Shown here: piece by piece, positions 14,539 through 15,710 of the stretch | Numbering within the stretch: the first letter of the stretch is position 1 | How the letters are laid out: the number at the start of each line of letters is the position of its first letter | From: Flavobacterium sp. | GTDB lineage: Bacteria > Bacteroidota > Bacteroidia > Flavobacteriales > Flavobacteriaceae | Length of the DNA stretch: 15,710 bases | Direction: 5' to 3' | Assembly (NCBI GenBank): GCA_015478765.1 | Contig: JADMKR010000196.1 | Coordinates: forward strand, 1 to 15,710 | Notes under the pieces: generated by a model | The model's input: the letters and a program-made list of their open reading frames with translations, nothing else | The model's database searches: none | What the model was told of the DNA's origin: nothing | Made by a program: the position numbers and the translations under genes

Positions 14539-14909
14539 TGATTGGCGCAATGCTAAAAGACGCAAGATTGGCAAAGGCTCTAAAGACTACTGAAGTTGGA
14601 AGAATCCTGAAAATCGATACCGCTCTGATCAGTAAGTTTGAAAGTGGCGGACGCTTGCCAACCGAATCACAACTATCGGTACTTTCAGAATTGCTGTCGG
14701 TTGATTACAATCAGTTGAAAACTGCCTGGCTGAAAGCCAAAATACTCCAATTATGCGAAGGCCAGGATGTTGCCATCGATGCGCTTCAGCAAGTGCTCGC
14801 CCAGTTAAATGGAACAAATGCATCACCACAAATATCGGCCGAATCGATTCAAAAACTCATGGATGACATGGACGCTTTAAAGAGCGTATTGGCAACTGCC
14901 AAAAAATAA
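14538..14909 (+). CDS. XRE-type helix-turn-helix regulator
   Basis: A 123-residue protein with an N-terminal HTH_3/XRE DNA-binding domain (about residues 5-60: LKDARLAKALKTTEVGRILKIDTALISKFESGGRLPTESQLSVLSELL), followed by LSVDYNQLKTAWLKAKILQL and a helical C-terminal tail (ESIQKLMDDMDALKSVLATAKK), likely for dimerisation. The first ATG overlaps the smpB stop codon (TGATG); a second ATG at 14550 is also possible. Either way the gene depends on the smpB transcript. This HTH subtype, with KTTEVGRxLxIDxALISKFExGxRxPT, also occurs at the N-terminus of larger Bacteroidota proteins. Here it is a stand-alone protein. Its target is unknown; the dyad upstream of smpB is one candidate. Confidence 0.85.
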   Translation: MIGAMLKDARLAKALKTTEVGRILKIDTALISKFESGGRLPTESQLSVLSELLSVDYNQLKTAWLKAKILQLCEGQDVAIDALQQVLAQLNGTNASPQISAESIQKLMDDMDALKSVLATAKK

Positions 14910-14911
14910 CC

Positions 14912-15553
14912 CTAGTTTTTATCTTCCAATAACGGAACGAACCGGAATTCGCCAAACTCATGCTTTTCAAATTGCGTTTCCGATTTTCTGATCAGCAAAG
15001 TCATTATTTGCGAAGATGTTCCTACCGGGATCACCAACCTTCCTCCTATTTTCAGCTGGGCCATAAGCGGTTTCGGAATTTCCGGCGCACCGGCAGTGAC
15101 AATAATCCCGTCGAATGGCGCGTAATTCGGCAAACCTTTGTAGCCATCGCCAAAGGATATGTGTTTGGGCCGGATGCCAAGCTTAGGTAATAATTGTGAT
15201 GTTTGTTTAAAAAGCTCATTTTGACGCTCGACGGTGTAAATCCGTGCGCCCATGTGAAAAAGTACGGCGGTCTGATAACCCGATCCGGTACCGATTTCCA
15301 AAATTTTCGATTCTTTTTTCACCTGTAACAGTTCCGATTGAAAAGCCACAGTGTAAGGTTGCGAAATTGTCTGGCCGGCGCTGATTGGAAATGCCTTGTC
15401 CTGATAGGCATATTCGGCAAAACCCGAATCCAGGAATAAATGGCGTGGAACTTTACCAATCGACTGCAAAACATTGGCGTCCTTAATCCCCTTTTCCTGC
15501 AAGACCTTTACTAACTGATTGCGCAGTCCCTGATGTTTGGCGGTATCTTTCAA
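14912..15553 (-). CDS. pcm: Protein-L-isoaspartate O-methyltransferase, TTG start
   Basis: Pcm uses S-adenosylmethionine to methylate isoaspartyl residues in damaged proteins, starting their repair. The 213-residue protein shows the family marks AFPISAGQTISQPYTVAFQ (54-72) with S64, the SAM-binding motif I ILEIGTGSGYQTAVL (84-98), the acidic VERQNELF that follows strand 2, GDGYKG, and the post-motif segment APFDGIIVTAGAPEIPKPLMAQLKIGGRLVIPVG. The first codon is TTG at 15553, giving MKDTAKHQGLRNQLV, as expected for flavobacterial Pcm. The frame contains a TGA a short way upstream and no in-frame ATG or GTG between, so a TTG start is well supported. A perfect -7 box lies 20 nt upstream. It converges on the XRE gene with 2 nt between stop codons. 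Confidence 0.93.
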   Translation of the reverse strand: MKDTAKHQGLRNQLVKVLQEKGIKDANVLQSIGKVPRHLFLDSGFAEYAYQDKAFPISAGQTISQPYTVAFQSELLQVKKESKILEIGTGSGYQTAVLFHMGARIYTVERQNELFKQTSQLLPKLGIRPKHISFGDGYKGLPNYAPFDGIIVTAGAPEIPKPLMAQLKIGGRLVIPVGTSSQIMTLLIRKSETQFEKHEFGEFRFVPLLEDKN

Positions 15554-15572
15554 AACAATGTAGGTTAATGGG

Positions 15573-15580
15573 CAAAAATA
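15573..15580 (-). promoter_or_regulatory. pcm -7 promoter box
   Basis: The minus strand reads TATTTTTG, a perfect TAnnTTTG match, giving a leader of about 15 nt before the TTG start at 15553. The nearest TTTG upstream (15607-15610) is 26 nt away, which is longer than usual for a -33 element. Confidence 0.5.
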
Positions 15581-15668
15581 AGCAAACTGGCATCAATTCG
15601 GCCACTCAAAACTGTATAAATAGCCGCAATTTTAGAAGCCATACACAATCGGTCTCAACAAATAATAC

Positions 15669-15676
15669 TATTTTTG
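15669..15676 (+). promoter_or_regulatory. -7 promoter box for the gene at the right edge
   Basis: TATTTTTG is a perfect TAnnTTTG match, 16 nt before an ATG at 15693. No clear -33 TTTG is seen. Confidence 0.5.
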
Positions 15677-15692
15677 TTCAAATTAGAATAAT

Positions 15693-15710
15693 ATGCTAAA
15701 AATCGGAGTT
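15693..15710 (+). CDS. Start of a probable Gfo/Idh/MocA-family oxidoreductase, 3' part outside the window
   Basis: Only six codons are visible (MLKIGV). This is how an N-terminal Rossmann strand of a Gfo/Idh/MocA oxidoreductase would begin (MLKIGVLGAGxxG). From memory a member of this family starting MLKIGVLGAGHLG occurs in Flavobacteriaceae. A perfect -7 box upstream supports a real start. Six residues cannot prove the family. Confidence 0.4.

Overview
The window is a compact stretch of chromosome from a member of the Bacteroidota, most likely a Flavobacteriaceae species (Flavobacterium or a close relative). This rests on three things. Several proteins match flavobacterial families I recognise (GlyA beside fumarylacetoacetase, a YtxJ-like protein, a DUF6705-like secreted protein, a DinB protein ending in a TYGPSADDP-type tail). 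Many start codons are preceded by the Bacteroidota -7 promoter motif TAnnTTTG instead of a Shine-Dalgarno sequence. The intergenic gaps are short and AT-rich. No transposase, integrase, phage gene, CRISPR array, rRNA or tRNA is visible. This is core-genome housekeeping sequence, not a mobile island.

Layout. Positions 1-730 hold the 3' part of a secreted DUF6705-like protein, one copy of an interspersed repeat and a bidirectional terminator. From 3748 down to 731 (minus strand) lie glyA (serine hydroxymethyltransferase), a second, shorter repeat copy, miaE (tRNA hydroxylase), a GNAT acetyltransferase and an unrecognised 143-residue protein. The glyA-fahA gap carries divergent promoters. On the plus strand follow fahA (last step of tyrosine breakdown), a membrane-anchored endonuclease/exonuclease/phosphatase-fold protein and a lipoprotein. 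At 8410-7531 (minus) is a tight two-gene unit, ytxJ-like then DinB-family, transcribed away from clpB (8548-11148). After clpB comes a DJ-1/PfpI-family protein with a clear terminator.

From 11862 the genes are small: a secreted TonB-C-terminal-like protein, a 93-residue conserved flavobacterial protein, a RimJ/RimL-type acetyltransferase, a VF530-type small protein, an exported histidine phosphatase, smpB, an overlapping XRE-type regulator, and pcm read from a TTG start. The last 18 bases begin a probable Gfo/Idh/MocA oxidoreductase.

How the genes fit together. Several act in protein or thiol quality control: ClpB (disaggregation), a DJ-1-family protein, Pcm (isoaspartate repair), SmpB (ribosome rescue), and YtxJ with a DinB-superfamily protein (possibly bacillithiol-linked). 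The most suggestive grouping is the ytxJ-dinB unit, because bacillithiol S-transferases belong to the DinB/YfiT superfamily. I found no clearly novel multi-gene system. The observations most worth a second look are the repeat pair, the ytxJ-dinB unit, the near-leaderless smpB promoter with its dyad, and the repeated abutting or overlapping convergent stop codons.
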